Positions 27,661 through 37,269 of a DNA stretch of 64,000 bases are shown here, piece by piece. This stretch comes from Candidatus Gastranaerophilales bacterium (lineage in GTDB: Bacteria; Cyanobacteriota; Vampirovibrionia; Gastranaerophilales; Gastranaerophilaceae): assembly GCA_944324485.1 (NCBI GenBank), contig CALUWM010000002.1:1-64000 (forward strand), written 5' to 3'. A program made the translations under genes and the position numbers. The notes under the pieces were generated by a model that was given only the letters and a program-made list of their open reading frames with translations, made no database searches and was not told the DNA's origin. Numbering within the stretch: position 1 is the stretch's first letter; each line of letters opens with the position of its first letter.

Positions 27661-29250
27661 ATGAAAAAGATAACACCGGTTATAATACTTTCTTTTTTAA
27701 TATTAGCTCAAAACACCTTCGCTATTGAAGAAAATAATACAACAACAAAAAAATCTTTTTTCAATTTTTTCAAAAAAAGTAAAACAAAAATTGAAAATCA
27801 AGAAGATGAGCAAAACAAAAAACAAAAGAAGACCAAAAAACAACAATTCAGAATTCAAGAAATTAAACTTCCCGAAGTAAGAACAGGAAGAAGGCCCCCA
27901 TTAAATCAACTTTCAGTTATGACAATAGAAGATTGCGTAGAATACGCTATGACCCATAACCCCAATCTTCAAGTATCACAAGAAAGAATTAATGCCGCAA
28001 AATCAGGAATAGGTCAGCAAAGAGCAAACTATGCACCAAAACTAACAGGCAGAGTAAATTATAACCACAACAACAACAATGGAACAAAGATAGTTAATTC
28101 TCAGGACAATTCACTTGGTTTTAATGTCGGAATTTCTGAAATGATTTGGGATTTCGGAAGAACAACAGCGAAAATAAACATGGCAAAATATGATACCCAA
28201 TCTGCCCAATATGACTACGATTTTGATGTTTTAGGGGTAATTTATGAAGTTAAAATAAATTACTATAAAGTTTTATCAGCATTAGCCAATCTTGATATAT
28301 ACGAACAAAACGTCAGAATCAACACCCTCAATTATGAACGTACAAAAGCAATGTTCGATGAAGGCTTAAAATCTAAAATTGATGTAGTTAATGCACAGGT
28401 AAACCTGACAGACTCAAAAATACAACTAGTTGAAGGGCAAAATAATCTGGAAACAGCCCTTATAGCACTCAAAAATTCAATGTATTACGAAGAAGACACA
28501 GATTTTATTGTAAAAAACACCGAAAACTTTAGTTTTCTAAAAGCAGACTACAGAAAAAAAGTTGAAAGTTTCACAACAATAAAACCACCCGAAGAAACGG
28601 TTAAAAAAACTCCTGATGGGCTTATTATGCTATCATCAGGAATTGAACATCGTGATATAATTCAAAATTTTGAATTTAAACCTTTGACCTTAACAAGAAA
28701 AGAAGCGGTTGATGAGGCCCTTAGTCTCAGACCCGATTTAAAGTCAAATGAAATGCTTGTACTCGTTCAAAATGAATCTTTAAAAGCAATCAAAAAACAA
28801 TACCTGCCTGAAATAACAGGCGATCTAACTTGGGGTTATACAAAAAGTGAATCTACATATTCAAGTCCGCTGCAACTTGGAGCAAGTGTAGGTTTAGGCT
28901 CAATTAACCCTTATGGAATACACTATCAGGTCAAAGAAGGCGAATCGTACTTAGATATAGCTTTGCATAATGTAAATATATCTAAAGCGGATATTTTCTG
29001 GGAAGTACAAACAAATTATGTTAATATGCGGCAATTAGAGCGAAAAATTCCTCTCATGAATTCAAAAGTTAAAGCAACACTTGAAAATTTTGAACTTGCA
29101 GACGGAAGATACAGTGTAGGCTTAAATAACTATGTTGAATTACAAGATGCCCTTGCGAATTACAACAATTCGCAGTTGAATTTTGTTGAAGCAGTATTTA
29201 ATTATAATGTAGCAAGAGAAACCTTACTTAAATCAATGGGGGTAAGATGA
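27661..29250 (+). CDS. TolC-family outer membrane protein of a MacAB-type pump
   Basis: A 529-residue protein with a Sec signal (MKKITPVIILSFLILAQNTFA), then an unusual Lys/Gln-rich charged spacer (about 30-70) before the first efflux repeat (MTIEDCVEYAMTHNPNLQVSQE, near 88-109). The second repeat starts near LTRKEAVDEALSLRPDLKSNEM (about 344). It should form the trimeric outer-membrane channel. AGGGGAAG precedes the ATG. Its stop overlaps the start of the membrane-fusion gene as ATGA, making it the first gene of a tolC-macA-macB operon. The spacer may help span a thick periplasm, which is inference. Confidence 0.9.
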   Translation: MKKITPVIILSFLILAQNTFAIEENNTTTKKSFFNFFKKSKTKIENQEDEQNKKQKKTKKQQFRIQEIKLPEVRTGRRPPLNQLSVMTIEDCVEYAMTHNPNLQVSQERINAAKSGIGQQRANYAPKLTGRVNYNHNNNNGTKIVNSQDNSLGFNVGISEMIWDFGRTTAKINMAKYDTQSAQYDYDFDVLGVIYEVKINYYKVLSALANLDIYEQNVRINTLNYERTKAMFDEGLKSKIDVVNAQVNLTDSKIQLVEGQNNLETALIALKNSMYYEEDTDFIVKNTENFSFLKADYRKKVESFTTIKPPEETVKKTPDGLIMLSSGIEHRDIIQNFEFKPLTLTRKEAVDEALSLRPDLKSNEMLVLVQNESLKAIKKQYLPEITGDLTWGYTKSESTYSSPLQLGASVGLGSINPYGIHYQVKEGESYLDIALHNVNISKADIFWEVQTNYVNMRQLERKIPLMNSKVKATLENFELADGRYSVGLNNYVELQDALANYNNSQLNFVEAVFNYNVARETLLKSMGVR

Positions 29251-30392
29251 AAAAAAGGTATATAATAATAGGCATTATTTCTTTAATAGTAATTATTTCT
29301 CTCATATTTATTTTAAAGAAAACGGCTGTTAAATATATAACAAAACCAATAAAAAAAGAGTCGATTGTTCAATATGTCGAAGCTTCGGGAACAATTAAAC
29401 CTATAAATACAATCGCAGTTGGTACACAAGTCTCAGGAACAGTTGCAAAAATTTATGTTGATTATAACTCAATAGTTAAACAAGGCGACCTTTTAGCAGA
29501 GCTTGATCCAAGCTTATTTCAAGCGAACGTTGACCAATCAAGCGCAAAACTAAGAAACGCAAAAGCAACGTACGCAAAAGCAAGTTCTACACTAACTTAT
29601 AAAAAAAATAATTACCAAAGATATAAGCACCTATTTGAAAAAAATTATGTATCAAGAGATGATGTTGAACTAGCGCTTTCAAATTATCTTCAAGCAAAAG
29701 CAGAAGTTGACGCAGCAAAAGCAGAAGTTAGTGCAGCGCAAGCTTCGCTTGATAATAACATGACAAATTTAAGATATTCAAAAATTACCTCTCCTGTTGA
29801 CGGAACAGTTATTTCAAGAGCGGTAGATGTCGGTCAAACAGTTGCTGCAAGCTTTAATACTCCTACTTTATTTGAAGTAGCAAAAGATTTAACCAAAATG
29901 CAAATTGAAACAAGTGTATCAGAAGCCGATATCGGAAAAATAGAAGTCGGGCAAAAAGCAAAATACACTCTTGACGGATATCAAGATAGAATTTTTGAAG
30001 GTGAAGTTACTCAAGTTCGTCTGGCTTCAACCACTACAAATAACGTTGTAACATACACAGTTATTATATCCGTAGATAATACAGAAGGTCTTGTTATCCC
30101 CGGAATGACAGCCAATGTTTCAATTATAACAGATGAAGTTAAAGACGCTCTTTGCGTAGATAATAAAGCTCTTAAGTTCACTCCCGAAGATAATACTCAA
30201 AAATTTGAACAACAAGGCATTTGGATTCAAACAAAAAATGGCTTGAAACGCTATAATGTTGAACTTGGAGTTTCAGACGAAAATAAAACGCAAATCATTT
30301 CAAAAGAAATTAAAGAAGGAGACAAAGTAGTTATTTCATCTGTTGGCGGAAAAACCAAAAAACAAACAAATATGCGTCCACCAAGAATATAA
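29247..30392 (+). CDS. macA: MacA-like periplasmic adaptor (HlyD/RND family)
   Basis: A 381-residue adaptor with one N-terminal membrane anchor (YIIIGIISLIVIISLIFIL). It has the barrel-sandwich hybrid halves VEASGTIKPINTIAVGTQVSG (about 47-67) and KITSPVDGTVISRAVDVGQTV (about 179-199), a coiled-coil hairpin rich in Ala/Lys between them (SQAKAEVDAAKAEV-like), and a beta-barrel region with VIPGMTANVSI. Family role: links the MacB transporter to the TolC channel. Overlaps the tolC gene by 4 bp and is followed 8 bp later by the ATPase gene. Confidence 0.9.
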   Translation: MKKRYIIIGIISLIVIISLIFILKKTAVKYITKPIKKESIVQYVEASGTIKPINTIAVGTQVSGTVAKIYVDYNSIVKQGDLLAELDPSLFQANVDQSSAKLRNAKATYAKASSTLTYKKNNYQRYKHLFEKNYVSRDDVELALSNYLQAKAEVDAAKAEVSAAQASLDNNMTNLRYSKITSPVDGTVISRAVDVGQTVAASFNTPTLFEVAKDLTKMQIETSVSEADIGKIEVGQKAKYTLDGYQDRIFEGEVTQVRLASTTTNNVVTYTVIISVDNTEGLVIPGMTANVSIITDEVKDALCVDNKALKFTPEDNTQKFEQQGIWIQTKNGLKRYNVELGVSDENKTQIISKEIKEGDKVVISSVGGKTKKQTNMRPPRI

Positions 30393-30400
30393 TTAAAATT

Positions 30401-31117
30401 ATGGAACTAATTAAAGTTAAAAATGCTATAAAAACTTATCAAATGGGAGAAGAAACTTTCCATGCGTTAAATGATGTTTCTTTTACGATTGAGACAGGAG
30501 AATTTGTTGCAATAATGGGAACATCAGGCTCGGGAAAATCAACCTGTATGAACATGTTAGGTACTCTTGATAAACCAACATCAGGAGAATATTATCTTGA
30601 AGGAGTTGATGTTTTTTCACTAAACGCCAATCAACTTTCAGATATCAGAAACAACAAAATAGGATTTGTTTTTCAAGGTTTTAATCTAATATCAAGAACT
30701 TCAGCAATTGATAATGTATGTATGCCTATGATATACAAAGGAATTCCGGAAGAAGAAAGATACAAAAGAGCAAGAGAAGCCCTAAAGATTGTAGGTTTAG
30801 ACAAAAAAGAAAACAATATGCCTTCTCAAATGTCAGGCGGACAGCAACAAAGGGTTGCAATAGCAAGAGCAATCGTAAATGACGCTCCGTTAATTTTAGC
30901 AGATGAGCCTACGGGTAATTTAGATACCAAAACTAGCATAGATGTTATGGAATTTTTTGTAAATCTCAATGAAAATCTTGGAAAAACTGTTGTTTTGGTT
31001 ACTCATGAACCTGATATTGCAGAATATACAAAAAGAATAATAAAATTTAAAGATGGGAAAATTGTCTCTGATCTTCCGAAAGAAGAATGGCAAAAACAAA
31101 GGACCAGACAAACATGA
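30401..31117 (+). CDS. MacB/LolD-type ABC transporter ATPase
   Basis: A 238-residue ABC ATPase of the MacB/LolD group: Walker A GTSGSGKST (40-48), Q-loop FVFQGFNLI, ABC signature MSGGQQQR (144-151) and Walker B LILADEPTGNLD (about 165-176), with the H-loop THEPD. Drives the mechanotransmission pump formed with the downstream permease, the MacA adaptor and TolC. Unlike E. coli MacB, where ATPase and permease are one chain, the two are split here, as in many non-proteobacterial systems. The stop overlaps the permease start as ATGA. Confidence 0.93.
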   Translation: MELIKVKNAIKTYQMGEETFHALNDVSFTIETGEFVAIMGTSGSGKSTCMNMLGTLDKPTSGEYYLEGVDVFSLNANQLSDIRNNKIGFVFQGFNLISRTSAIDNVCMPMIYKGIPEEERYKRAREALKIVGLDKKENNMPSQMSGGQQQRVAIARAIVNDAPLILADEPTGNLDTKTSIDVMEFFVNLNENLGKTVVLVTHEPDIAEYTKRIIKFKDGKIVSDLPKEEWQKQRTRQT

Positions 31118-32340
31118 TAGACTTTAAATCTACATTAAAAATTGCAATAAATTCTCTTAAAGTCAACAAAATGAGATCAGCTTTAACCTCTTTGGGTATT
31201 ATCATAGGTGTTGCAGCTGTAATTATAATGCTTGCAATAGGCTCAGGTGCAAATAAACAAGTCCAAGAAAATATGGAATCAATGGGCTCTAATTTGCTTA
31301 CAATACGCTCCGCTACTGCAAAAACCGGTGGTGTTTCAATGGGCATGGGCACTAAACCAACTTTAAGCATAAAAGATGCAACTGCAATTCAAAAAACAGC
31401 CAGAGGAGTTGAAGCAGTTGCACCCGTCATGAACTCCACAAAACAAGTCATGTATGGAAATCAAAACTGGTCTACTACGGTATATGGAGTTACAACTCCA
31501 TATTTATACGTAAAAAATTATGAAGTAAGCAGAGGCAGAACTTTTACTAAAGATGATGACAAAAATGCAGCAAAAGTCGCAATAATAGGTTCTACTGTTG
31601 AAACTGAGCTTTTTGGAGATGTAAATTCAATAAATAAAACTATAAGAATAGGTAATGTCCCCTTTAAAGTTATAGGAACTCTTAAATCAAAAGGGCAAAT
31701 GGGACCTATGGATCAAGATGATATCATATTTATTCCTATAACAACAGCCCAAAGAAAAGTTTTTGGAACTGATTTTCCCGGTTCCGTCAATCAAATTATA
31801 GTGAAAGCGGCTTCTCTTGAAGATACTAACATGGCGGAAAAAGATATAGAAGAAATCCTAAGACGCAGGCATAATCTTGGAAAACTGCAAGAAAATGACT
31901 TTGAAATAAGGAACAGCGCAGAATTTCAAGAAAAAATGAAATCAACAGTAAGAACATTTGCTATTTTACTGGCTTCTATTGCTTCTGTTTCTCTTGTTGT
32001 AGGCGGTATAGGAATTATGAATATTATGCTCGTCTCAGTAACAGAAAGAACAAAAGAAATTGGGATACGTATGGCAATAGGAGCAAGAGCAATTGACATT
32101 CAAATACAATTTTTAATAGAAGCTTTAATTTTATCTTTAATAGGAGGCCTGATAGGTGTTATTACAGGAATAGTAATTGCTTTGATAATAGGCGGAGTAT
32201 TTGGAACAAGTATAGAAATAACAATTGCCCCCATACTTTTATCGTTCGGTTTTTCAGGATTAGTTGGAATAGGTTTTGGATACTATCCTGCTTATAAAGC
32301 CTCTTTATTAAATCCAATTGACGCTTTGAGATATGAATAA
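31114..32340 (+). CDS. MacB-type ABC transporter permease
   Basis: A 408-residue permease with the MacB/FtsX layout: one N-terminal helix (MRSALTSLGIIIGVAAVIIMLAIG), a large periplasmic MacB core domain (about 50-270) and three C-terminal helices with the FtsX motif (VVGGIGIMNIMLVSVTERTKEIGIRMAIGA). The ATG at 31114 overlaps the ATPase stop; an upstream in-frame ATG at 31087 lies inside the ATPase gene. Exports peptides, macrolides or lipoproteins in other bacteria; the substrate here is unknown. Stop and next start overlap as TAATG with crcB. Confidence 0.92.
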   Translation: MIDFKSTLKIAINSLKVNKMRSALTSLGIIIGVAAVIIMLAIGSGANKQVQENMESMGSNLLTIRSATAKTGGVSMGMGTKPTLSIKDATAIQKTARGVEAVAPVMNSTKQVMYGNQNWSTTVYGVTTPYLYVKNYEVSRGRTFTKDDDKNAAKVAIIGSTVETELFGDVNSINKTIRIGNVPFKVIGTLKSKGQMGPMDQDDIIFIPITTAQRKVFGTDFPGSVNQIIVKAASLEDTNMAEKDIEEILRRRHNLGKLQENDFEIRNSAEFQEKMKSTVRTFAILLASIASVSLVVGGIGIMNIMLVSVTERTKEIGIRMAIGARAIDIQIQFLIEALILSLIGGLIGVITGIVIALIIGGVFGTSIEITIAPILLSFGFSGLVGIGFGYYPAYKASLLNPIDALRYE

Positions 32341-32708
32341 TGTTAAATATTTTATCAGTATTTTTAGGTGGTGGCATAGGTGCAACTCTTAGGTATCTGA
32401 TTACCAAACTTTGTATGAACTACTGTAAAATCGGTTATCCTGCCACATTTTTAGTTAATATTACAGGTTGTTTTTTAATAGGACTTATATCCGGATTAAT
32501 AATAAACAAAATGCAACTACCACAAAATACAATACTTTTTTTAACAACAGGACTACTCGGCGGTTTAACAACGTTTTCAACTTTTAGCCTCGAAGGAGTT
32601 TATTTCCTTAAAGAAGGAAAATATTTATATTTTACAATCTATATAACTTCAAGTTTAGTATTAGGACTTTTTGCAACCTATGCCGGTTTTTTAATTGGCA
32701 AAAATTGA
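32340..32708 (+). CDS. crcB: Fluoride channel CrcB/Fluc
   Basis: A 122-residue four-helix protein of the Fluc family, which forms dual-topology dimers expelling fluoride. Signatures: GGGIGATLRYL (10-20), FLVNITGCFLIG (37-48, with the pore Asn) and GLLGGLTTFSTFSLE (71-85). Its ATG overlaps the stop of the ABC permease (TAATG), an unusual operon context. No fluoride riboswitch is seen before it. The 3' end overlaps the convergent ynbB gene by 18 bp. Confidence 0.94.
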   Translation: MLNILSVFLGGGIGATLRYLITKLCMNYCKIGYPATFLVNITGCFLIGLISGLIINKMQLPQNTILFLTTGLLGGLTTFSTFSLEGVYFLKEGKYLYFTIYITSSLVLGLFATYAGFLIGKN

Positions 32709-33962
32709 TTCTCCTTGTTCTAACAATGCCTCTACAACAGCCTTAAGTGCAATTTTAACGTGAAAATAGCTTAAACCACCTTGAAGATATATAGCCCAAG
32801 GCTCTCTAACAGGACCATCAGCCGAAAGTTCTATTGTTGAACCTTCAATAAAACTTCCACCTGCCATAAATAAATTACAATCATATCCGGGAACCACATC
32901 CGGAATAGGAGTCAGATAACTTTCAACAGGGGAATTTTTTTGAATCATTGTGCAAAAAGCCTGTTGCTCTTTTTCATTATTAAATTTTATTGTTTGAATT
33001 AAATCCGTCCTTTTAGTATTTGAAGAAGGAAAAGTATTAAATCCCATATCCTCAAAAACTTTAGCAGCTAAAACAGAACCCTTTAAGGCATAAGAAGTTA
33101 CACTGGGCGCCATAAAGAAACCTTGCAAAATAACCCTTGTCTGATTGTGCATTGCACCCCCTTCAGCTCCGATACCGGGAGCAGTAAGTCTGCGTGCTGC
33201 CATATCAACATATTTTTTCTTTCCTGCAATATATCCGCCTGCTTCAACAATACCGCCACCAGGGTTTTTAATTAAACTTCCGGCTATTAAATCAGCACCG
33301 ACATCCGTTGGTTCAAATTTTTCCGTAAATTCTCCATAACAATTATCAACAAAACAACAAATATCAGGATTTTTAGCTTTTACAATTTCAACAATCCGCT
33401 TAATATCTGCTATTGATAATGGTTTTCTTAATGAATACCCTCTTGATCGTTGTATTAATACCATTTTCGTATCAGGAAGAAGATATTTTTCAATGATTTC
33501 ATAATCAACATCCAAACCATCTTTTAAAGGAACTTCGCTATATTTAACGCCATGCCCTATCAAACTTGTTTCAAAATCATCGGTATTAGGTCTGGAGCCG
33601 ATTATTTGTTGCATAGTATCATACGGTTCACCAGCAACAGAAACCAATCTGTCATTATATTTTAATACACCGAATAAAGCACATGCAATTGTATGAGACC
33701 CCGAAACAAAATGAGGACGAACAATCGCAGCTTCTGTATTAAAAACATCAGCATAAGTCTTGTCTAAAGCATCCCTGCCTATATCATCATGCCCGTAACC
33801 TGTAACAGTATAAAAATGTTCCTCGCCTATTTTATTTTTACAAAAAGCATCAAGAACTTTTTTTTGGTTATATTCAGCTATTTCATCTATTTCTCTAAAA
33901 ATTTCAAAAAGCGAATTATGTGCGTTTTCAACTAAAACGCAAGCTTTTTCTTTATTATCCAT
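32691..33962 (-). CDS. PLP-dependent YnbB-family protein (aluminium resistance/methionine gamma-lyase-like)
   Basis: A 423-residue fold-type I PLP enzyme of the family annotated as aluminium resistance protein or YnbB. Motifs: TVTGYGHDDIGRD (53-65), RPHFVSGSHTIACALFG (82-98), GEPYDTMQQIIG, the Asp of CFVDNCYGEF (about 203-212) that pairs with the PLP ring, and the Lys-containing GSLIKNPGGGIVEAGGYIAG (about 229-248). Family members cleave or rearrange sulfur amino acids, but activity is poorly defined. Upstream of yajQ by strand order it is the downstream member, with a 5-bp gap, so the two probably share a transcript. Confidence 0.88.
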   Translation of the reverse strand: MDNKEKACVLVENAHNSLFEIFREIDEIAEYNQKKVLDAFCKNKIGEEHFYTVTGYGHDDIGRDALDKTYADVFNTEAAIVRPHFVSGSHTIACALFGVLKYNDRLVSVAGEPYDTMQQIIGSRPNTDDFETSLIGHGVKYSEVPLKDGLDVDYEIIEKYLLPDTKMVLIQRSRGYSLRKPLSIADIKRIVEIVKAKNPDICCFVDNCYGEFTEKFEPTDVGADLIAGSLIKNPGGGIVEAGGYIAGKKKYVDMAARRLTAPGIGAEGGAMHNQTRVILQGFFMAPSVTSYALKGSVLAAKVFEDMGFNTFPSSNTKRTDLIQTIKFNNEKEQQAFCTMIQKNSPVESYLTPIPDVVPGYDCNLFMAGGSFIEGSTIELSADGPVREPWAIYLQGGLSYFHVKIALKAVVEALLEQGESIFAN

Positions 33963-33967
33963 ATTGC

Positions 33968-34468
33968 TTACCTATAATTTGTAAATTGCAAAGGTGCATC
34001 GATTTCATCTTCTTTTTGTCTTATAACTTTAATAACATCTTGAAGATCATCTCTGCTTTTTCCTGAAACTCTAACTGAATCACCTTGGATAGAAGCCTGT
34101 ACTTTCAATTTTGTGTCTTTTATAAAACCGGTAATTTTTTTAGCTAATTCAGTCGATAGACCCTTTTTAAGTTTAATCTCCTGTTTTACCTTACCCCCAA
34201 GAGCATTTTCAATTTTTTGCGGGTCTAAAATTTTTAAACTTAAATTTCTTTTAATTAATTTAGATTGCAAAATATCATAAATATTTTTTAACTTCATTTC
34301 ATCATTAGTAGTAATATTAATTGCCTTGTCATCGTCTAAAGTTATATCTGAGTTTGAATCTTTAAGATCAAATCTCGTTGACAACTCTCTTTTTACCTGA
34401 TCAACAGCATTTAAAAGTTCTTGCTTATCGAATTCGGAAACTATATCAAAACTAGCATCTTTTGCCAT
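33968..34468 (-). CDS. yajQ: YajQ-family nucleotide-binding protein
   Basis: A 166-residue two-RRM-like-domain protein: starts MAKDASFDIVSEFD and contains RFDLKDSNSDITLDDD and DSVRVSGKSRDDLQDVIKVIR. YajQ proteins bind nucleotides or RNA, and in Xanthomonas bind cyclic di-GMP to control transcription. The start at 34468 is chosen because AAAGGAG is correctly spaced; an ATG at 34492 would lie before the Shine-Dalgarno. Full length matches the family. Confidence 0.93.
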   Translation of the reverse strand: MAKDASFDIVSEFDKQELLNAVDQVKRELSTRFDLKDSNSDITLDDDKAINITTNDEMKLKNIYDILQSKLIKRNLSLKILDPQKIENALGGKVKQEIKLKKGLSTELAKKITGFIKDTKLKVQASIQGDSVRVSGKSRDDLQDVIKVIRQKEDEIDAPLQFTNYR

Positions 34469-34530
34469 ATAACTCTCCTTTTGAATACTCATTTATTATA
34501 TCATAATAAATTAACTTTATAATAAAATTA

Positions 34531-34560
34531 AAACCGACAAATCTTGAAATCTGTCGGTTT
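34531..34560 (-). terminator. Rho-independent terminator of rpsU
   Basis: AAACCGACA/TGTCGGTTT stem (34531-34539 with 34552-34560), 7 bp past the rpsU stop, followed on the minus strand by T-rich sequence. Confidence 0.8.
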
Positions 34561-34566
34561 ATTAAT

Positions 34567-34740
34567 CTATACTTTTCTTTTTCTTGCAGCTTCTGATTTT
34601 CTTTTTCTTTTTACAGAAGGTTTTTCGTATCTTTCTCTGCGTTTAATTTCAGATAAAATACCCGCTTTTTGAATTTTTTTCTTGAATCTTTTAAGTGCTG
34701 ATTCTATATTTTCATTTTCACGAACTCTTACTTCTGGCAT
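34567..34740 (-). CDS. rpsU: 30S ribosomal protein S21
   Basis: A 57-residue, very basic protein: [21 protein letters not shown] at the start and a long Arg/Lys-rich helix ending AARKRKV, as in bacterial S21. It takes part in translation initiation near the anti-Shine-Dalgarno end of 16S rRNA. The ATG at 34740 has a strong AAGGAGGTG upstream; three extra codons are open before it. The strong Shine-Dalgarno contrasts with the leaderless arrangement of nadK on the other side of the same intergenic region. Confidence 0.95.
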   Translation of the reverse strand: MPEVRVRENENIESALKRFKKKIQKAGILSEIKRRERYEKPSVKRKRKSEAARKRKV

Positions 34741-34837
34741 CGTTTTCACCTCCTTTGGAGTTAAATTATTTGTATAAAATATGCTAACATGCTAAAAAAA
34801 CAACGTCAATCAAAATTTGACCTTTTATAAAACTATT

Positions 34838-34866
34838 TTTACAACAATTTTAATTTTTGATAAAAT
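34838..34866 (+). promoter_or_regulatory. Sigma-70 promoter placing the nadK transcript start at its ATG
   Basis: TTTACA (34838-34843), 17-bp spacer and TAAAAT (34861-34866) with an extended TGA before the -10. The -10 ends 6 nt before the nadK ATG at 34873, so the mRNA should begin at or within one or two bases of the start codon. Confidence 0.75.
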
Positions 34867-34872
34867 TAAATT

Positions 34873-35670
34873 ATGGAAAAAAACTTTGAAAAAATCGGTA
34901 TAATTTTTAATCCTGAGTTTAATGATTCTAAAACTCTGGCAAAAAAAATTAGCCAAAAAATCAAAAATGCCAATATTTTTTCCATTGACAATCTGAAAAA
35001 CAACATTGATTTAGCCATTGTTATAGGTGGAGATGGTACATTTCTAAAAGCCTCAAGATTTTACAGCAAAAAAGATATTCCAATAATTGGTTTTAATGTG
35101 GGAAGATTAGGCTATCTGGCTCAAGCACATCCGAATGAAGCTGATTTCGTAATTGAAAAACTCAAAAAGGGTGACTATAAAATTGAAAACCGACTTATGT
35201 TAAAATCAAAAAATAAAACCGCTTTAAATGACATTGTAATTAAAGGTCAAAACTATTCAAGAACAGCTACATTAGATTTATACATAAATGATAAAAAACT
35301 ATGTTCTTATGTTGCAGACGGTTTAATAATTTCAACTCCAACAGGTTCTACTGCCTATTCCCTTTCGGCAGGCGGTCCTATTATATCTCCTGATATCGAT
35401 TGTTTTTTAATTATACCTATTTGCCCGCACACACTTAATACTCGCCCTGTTATTATACCTTCAAGTGAAAAAATTAAAATAATGGCAAGCGAAAAAAAAG
35501 AAAAATTAAATGTCTCCTTTGACGGCCAAGAAGACTTTACAACAAGCAATGACATTATCATTGAAAAAAATGAAAAATATGCAAAACTTTTAATTTTAAA
35601 CAGACAAAATGATAAATTTTATGATATTTTAAAAGAAAAACTACACTGGGCTGTCGCACCTAAAAAATAA
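34873..35670 (+). CDS. nadK: NAD kinase
   Basis: Phosphorylates NAD to NADP using ATP or polyphosphate. The 265 residues show the diagnostic GGDGTFLKA (52-60), NVGRLGYLAQ (73-82), and DGLIISTPTGSTAYSLSAGGPI (about 149-170), with the second-domain Gly/Thr-rich NAD site. Slightly shorter than E. coli NadK because loops are trimmed. No Shine-Dalgarno; a near-consensus promoter ends 6 nt upstream. One base separates its stop from recN, so recN is probably translated by coupling. Confidence 0.95.
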   Translation: MEKNFEKIGIIFNPEFNDSKTLAKKISQKIKNANIFSIDNLKNNIDLAIVIGGDGTFLKASRFYSKKDIPIIGFNVGRLGYLAQAHPNEADFVIEKLKKGDYKIENRLMLKSKNKTALNDIVIKGQNYSRTATLDLYINDKKLCSYVADGLIISTPTGSTAYSLSAGGPIISPDIDCFLIIPICPHTLNTRPVIIPSSEKIKIMASEKKEKLNVSFDGQEDFTTSNDIIIEKNEKYAKLLILNRQNDKFYDILKEKLHWAVAPKK

Positions 35671-35671
35671 A

Positions 35672-37264
35672 ATGCTAAAATCACTTTTAATTAAAAATTT
35701 TATACTAATAGAAGAAGCCTTTTTAAAATTTAGCGAGGGCTTCAATATACTTTGCGGTGAAACCGGAGCAGGAAAAAGTATTATTATAAAAGCTCTTGAC
35801 GGTGTTCTTGGTGCAAAAATTTCAAAAGAAGTTATTTTAAACAAAGAAAAACCTGCATTAATAGAAGCAGTTTTTGAAATAAATGGACAAGAAATAACCA
35901 TTTCAAGAGAAATAAATACACAATCAAAATTCAGACTAAACGGAATTTTATCAAATATCGAAGAAATAAAAGAAAAACGTGAACGTCTGGTTGATATTCA
36001 TTCCCAACACCAAACTTACGCCTATATGTCTCCTAAAAACCACATTACATTATTGGATGATTATATATGCAAAAAAAGTCCTGAATTTAAAGAAATTTTA
36101 AAATCATACAAAGAAACATATCTTGATTTCAAAGAAGTTGAAAAAAAACTAAACTATTTAAAAGAAAATTTACAAAATAATCAAAAAGAAATTGATTTTT
36201 TATCTTTTCAATTGAAAGAACTTGATGATGCGGAAATTAAAACCAATGAAGAAGATGAAATCAAAGCCGAACTGGATATTTTAACAAATGCTCAAGAACT
36301 TAAAGAAAAAACATATGGAGCATATTGGGCTTTATATGGGGATAATCAAAATATTATTGAAGGATTATCAAAAATAAAATACGAAATTTCAAACTGTGCC
36401 GGATTGGATAAAAATTTAACAACATCTGAAGAGACACTTTTTGACGCATTAGAAAATTTAAAAGATTGTGCAAATTATCTTAAAGACTATTCTTCAAATC
36501 TTGAATTTAATCCTTTAAGATTAGATGAATTAAATGAAAGACTCTCACTAATCCAAAAATTAAAAAGGAAATACGGAGAAAACCTTGAAGAAGAAAGAGA
36601 TAAAATAGAAAAGCAATTAAATGAACTAACTTCAAATGATAATAATCTGGAAATAATTGAAGAAAATTACAACACACTTTTAACTTCTATAAATTTACTT
36701 TCAAAAAAACTAAACGAATATAGAAATATAAACGCAAAAGAACTATCGAAAGCTATTGTTGAAGAATTAAAAAGTCTCAAATTAAACGAAGCTAAATTTG
36801 AAATAATGATAAAAGAAACAACAAAAGGCGAAAAAGGAAGCGACAATGTTGAATTTTTAATTTCAACAAACAAAAATCAAACCTTGTCACCACTTGTAAA
36901 AATAGCCTCAGGTGGCGAAATTTCAAGAGTTATGCTCGCAATGAAGATAATTTTTGCAAACATAGACAAAGTTTCGACTGTTGTATTTGATGAAATTGAC
37001 ACAGGTATTTCCGGCATAACTTCAAATGCTGTTAGAGATTCCCTGATGAAATTATCAAAAACAACACAAATAATCTGTATAAGCCACCAACCCATAATAT
37101 GCGCTAAAGCAGATAATTTTATCTGGATATCTAAAACACATAACGAAAATACCAATATTAAAGTTGAAATTTTAAATGAAAAAGAAAGACTAAAAGCTAT
37201 TGCCCAACTTGCAAGCGGACAAGTAAACGATGAAACTGTTGAGTTTGCAAAAACACTTATTTAA
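35672..37264 (+). CDS. recN: DNA repair protein RecN
   Basis: SMC-like ATPase acting early in double-strand break repair. The 530-residue protein has Walker A CGETGAGKS (28-36), VDIHSQHQ (about 109-116; a RecN hallmark), two long coiled-coil arms (about 135-370), the signature KIASGGEISRVMLAMK (about 408-423) and Walker B VVFDEIDTGISG. RecN is usually about 550 residues. It lacks its own clear Shine-Dalgarno, consistent with coupling to nadK, an arrangement also common in other bacteria. Converges with dnaA with a 5-bp gap. Confidence 0.95.
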   Translation: MLKSLLIKNFILIEEAFLKFSEGFNILCGETGAGKSIIIKALDGVLGAKISKEVILNKEKPALIEAVFEINGQEITISREINTQSKFRLNGILSNIEEIKEKRERLVDIHSQHQTYAYMSPKNHITLLDDYICKKSPEFKEILKSYKETYLDFKEVEKKLNYLKENLQNNQKEIDFLSFQLKELDDAEIKTNEEDEIKAELDILTNAQELKEKTYGAYWALYGDNQNIIEGLSKIKYEISNCAGLDKNLTTSEETLFDALENLKDCANYLKDYSSNLEFNPLRLDELNERLSLIQKLKRKYGENLEEERDKIEKQLNELTSNDNNLEIIEENYNTLLTSINLLSKKLNEYRNINAKELSKAIVEELKSLKLNEAKFEIMIKETTKGEKGSDNVEFLISTNKNQTLSPLVKIASGGEISRVMLAMKIIFANIDKVSTVVFDEIDTGISGITSNAVRDSLMKLSKTTQIICISHQPIICAKADNFIWISKTHNENTNIKVEILNEKERLKAIAQLASGQVNDETVEFAKTLI

Positions 37265-37269
37265 TCAAT